Origin: Jutongia hominis | GTDB lineage: Bacteria; Bacillota; Clostridia; Lachnospirales; Lachnospiraceae | Direction: 5' to 3' | DNA: 64,000 nt | Assembly (NCBI RefSeq): GCF_014384965.1 | Contig: NZ_JACRSW010000035.1 | Span: forward strand, 62,001-126,000 | Shown: positions 62,660-64,000 of the stretch, piece after piece | Layout of the letters: the number at the start of each line of letters is the position of its first letter | How positions within the stretch are numbered: the first letter of the stretch is position 1 | Notes under the pieces: model-generated | The model's input: only the letters and a program-made list of their open reading frames with translations | What the model was told of the DNA's origin: nothing | Database searches by the model: none | Program-made: the position numbers and the translations under genes

Positions 62660-64000
62660 CTATAGAAACGGATCTTTAAAATGTCTGTTCATTGAGTCAA
62701 AATCCATGATCAAAACATAAAATACTTTTCCATAACGTCCATTTTCGACAATCCTGCCATGGTCAAGCACATGTATAAAGCTTCCATCCTCTTTTTTCAT
62801 ATGATAATAAACATAATCATTACTATGACCATCTTCGATCTGTTCCCAGATCCTTTGTTCAATATCTTCTCTTTCCTGCTCACGAATCAGATTACGAAAA
62901 CTTCCGTTTGTATACTTTAATAACATATCCAGACTGTCACACTTTAATATGCGGAGTAATTCACGATTCGCATATAAGATTTCATCATCTTCTTTATCTG
63001 CCTTATAAATAATAAATGCTCCCGGTAAATTTTCCGATATGTCATTCAATGCAAATCCAAGCTGTGTACGGACTTCCAAGCGAAAATCTGTCTGGTATGC
63101 CAGACAACCTTGTTTTCCCCTCAGCTTAACTTCATAAAGAGCTGCATCGGCACAACTCTTAAGTTTTGTATAATTATCTGCATGTAACGGATATTCTGCA
63201 TATCCCAGTGAAATGCTAAAATTTCTTTCTTTTCCCTCATATAGAAACGTTCTTTTCATCTTTGCAAATTGTTCAATACACGATTTTGCCTCTTTGCAAT
63301 TACTATTCGGGAGAAAGGCACAAAACTCATCTCCACCACTACGTCCAAGTATCGCATTCTCCGGTAATGTTTCTTTCATCTGCTTCGCCAAGATCTGTAA
63401 TGCTTTGTCCCCGGAAACGTGACCATACATATCATTTATCATCTTAAAATCATCCACATCAAATTGAATATCAACACAATTTTCCCTAGGATGTTGCGTT
63501 AAATACAGACTTACCTGTTCATCAAATCCATGTCGGTTATAAATGCCGGTCAATGCATCTGTAACAGCAAGCAATTTAAACCTTTTCCGGTGTTCATCCA
63601 GGATCAGAAGAGCCCCTGTAAAACCTGTCAAAAGAAAAACAATCAGCAGTCCGCCACCAACCACACCTGGCAGATCCTCTCCTCTTAACCAACCGGTCTT
63701 TGGCATAACCTCAAGTTTCCATTGAACTCCGCCCATTTCAAATACATAAGAAACCGGATCACTGATTTTTCCCTTCGAATGATCAATCACCTCATAGTCT
63801 GTTTCCCATGGAGAGACTGTTTTTGATAGTCAATATTGGTATCCAAAATCCATCAACGCATTTATCGTATCCGAAAAAATATCCGGCACACGAATGATCA
63901 CAATCGTAAATCCCCAAAATGATCTGTGTCCTTTCTTATTTTTCAGATACACCGGATTTCTGACAGCAATACCACATCCATCCTGCTTCATTTTAAAAGG
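62660..64000 (-). pseudogene. Diguanylate cyclase with sensor domain, interrupted by an in-frame TGA
   Basis: The C-terminal part has a membrane helix, a GGDEF domain (DALTGIYNRHGFDE and the active site SGGDEF) and a PAS-like end. Upstream in the same frame, from 63833 to the window edge, lies CHASE-like sensor sequence (GIAVRNPVYLKNKKGHRSFW, then NALMDFGYQY). The frame is broken only by TGA at 63832-63830, which would be one base from CGA (Arg). The gene continues beyond the window. Either a nonsense mutant or a sequencing error; downstream GTG starts could still yield a cyclase without its sensor. Confidence 0.75.

Overview
The window looks like chromosomal DNA of a low-GC Gram-positive bacterium, most likely class Clostridia (Lachnospiraceae-like). 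The reasons are purine-rich AAGGAGG ribosome sites, an mraZ-rsmH-ftsL-PBP-PBP-murD wall/division cluster, and Tn916-type integrase and excisionase. All naming is from reading the sequence; no database was searched.

Layout. (1) 1-9008: core chromosome on the minus strand: partial murD, two tandem class B penicillin-binding proteins, ftsL, rsmH, mraZ, then lgt and ychF. (2) 8991-57202: an A+T-rich integrated element of about 48.2 kb. It is bounded by an 18-bp direct repeat (17 of 18 identical) that is the first six codons of ychF. Integrase and excisionase sit at the left end, and tandem arm-type repeats lie inside both ends. (3) 57203-61.3 kb: a degraded island holding the tail end of an older related integrase with its own arm repeats, an orphaned PIN toxin, a frameshifted acetyltransferase, small stress genes, a MntA/HepT pair and a LytTR fragment. 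(4) 61.4-62.4 kb: a peptidase M15/holin lysis pair. (5) 62.66-64 kb: a membrane diguanylate cyclase with an in-frame stop.

The element is the interesting part. It has tail genes (a tape-measure protein, a 1212-residue tail-tip protein and a gp10-like protein) but no recognisable terminase, portal, capsid or conjugation genes. Its maintenance genes are plasmid-like: a tubulin/FtsZ-like GTPase with winged-helix partners (TubZR-like), a second tyrosine recombinase beside a nested inverted-repeat site, and a winged-helix replication-initiator candidate preceded by iteron-like repeats. It also carries a large protein with the DxDGD metal-binding motif of single-chain RNA polymerases of the YonO/QDE-1 type, two sigma-like proteins, two HU-like proteins, a complete ClpX, a J-domain protein, a DnaJ-type zinc-finger protein and a proteasome-fold (Ntn) protein. 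The tape-measure gene runs into a group I intron core, and no 3' exon is visible.

Two divergent control regions look like decision points: ATGTACAT operators between the 360-residue repressor and the tubZ operon (37.04-37.16 kb), and four evenly spaced ACACA-N6-TGTGT operators between a coiled-coil gene and the J-domain gene (47.27-47.39 kb). A 28-residue type I toxin with an antisense promoter lies at 43.6 kb. Taken together, the element is best described as a phage-derived, plasmid-like integrative element, possibly a satellite or decaying phage-plasmid, that carries its own transcription and partition machinery.
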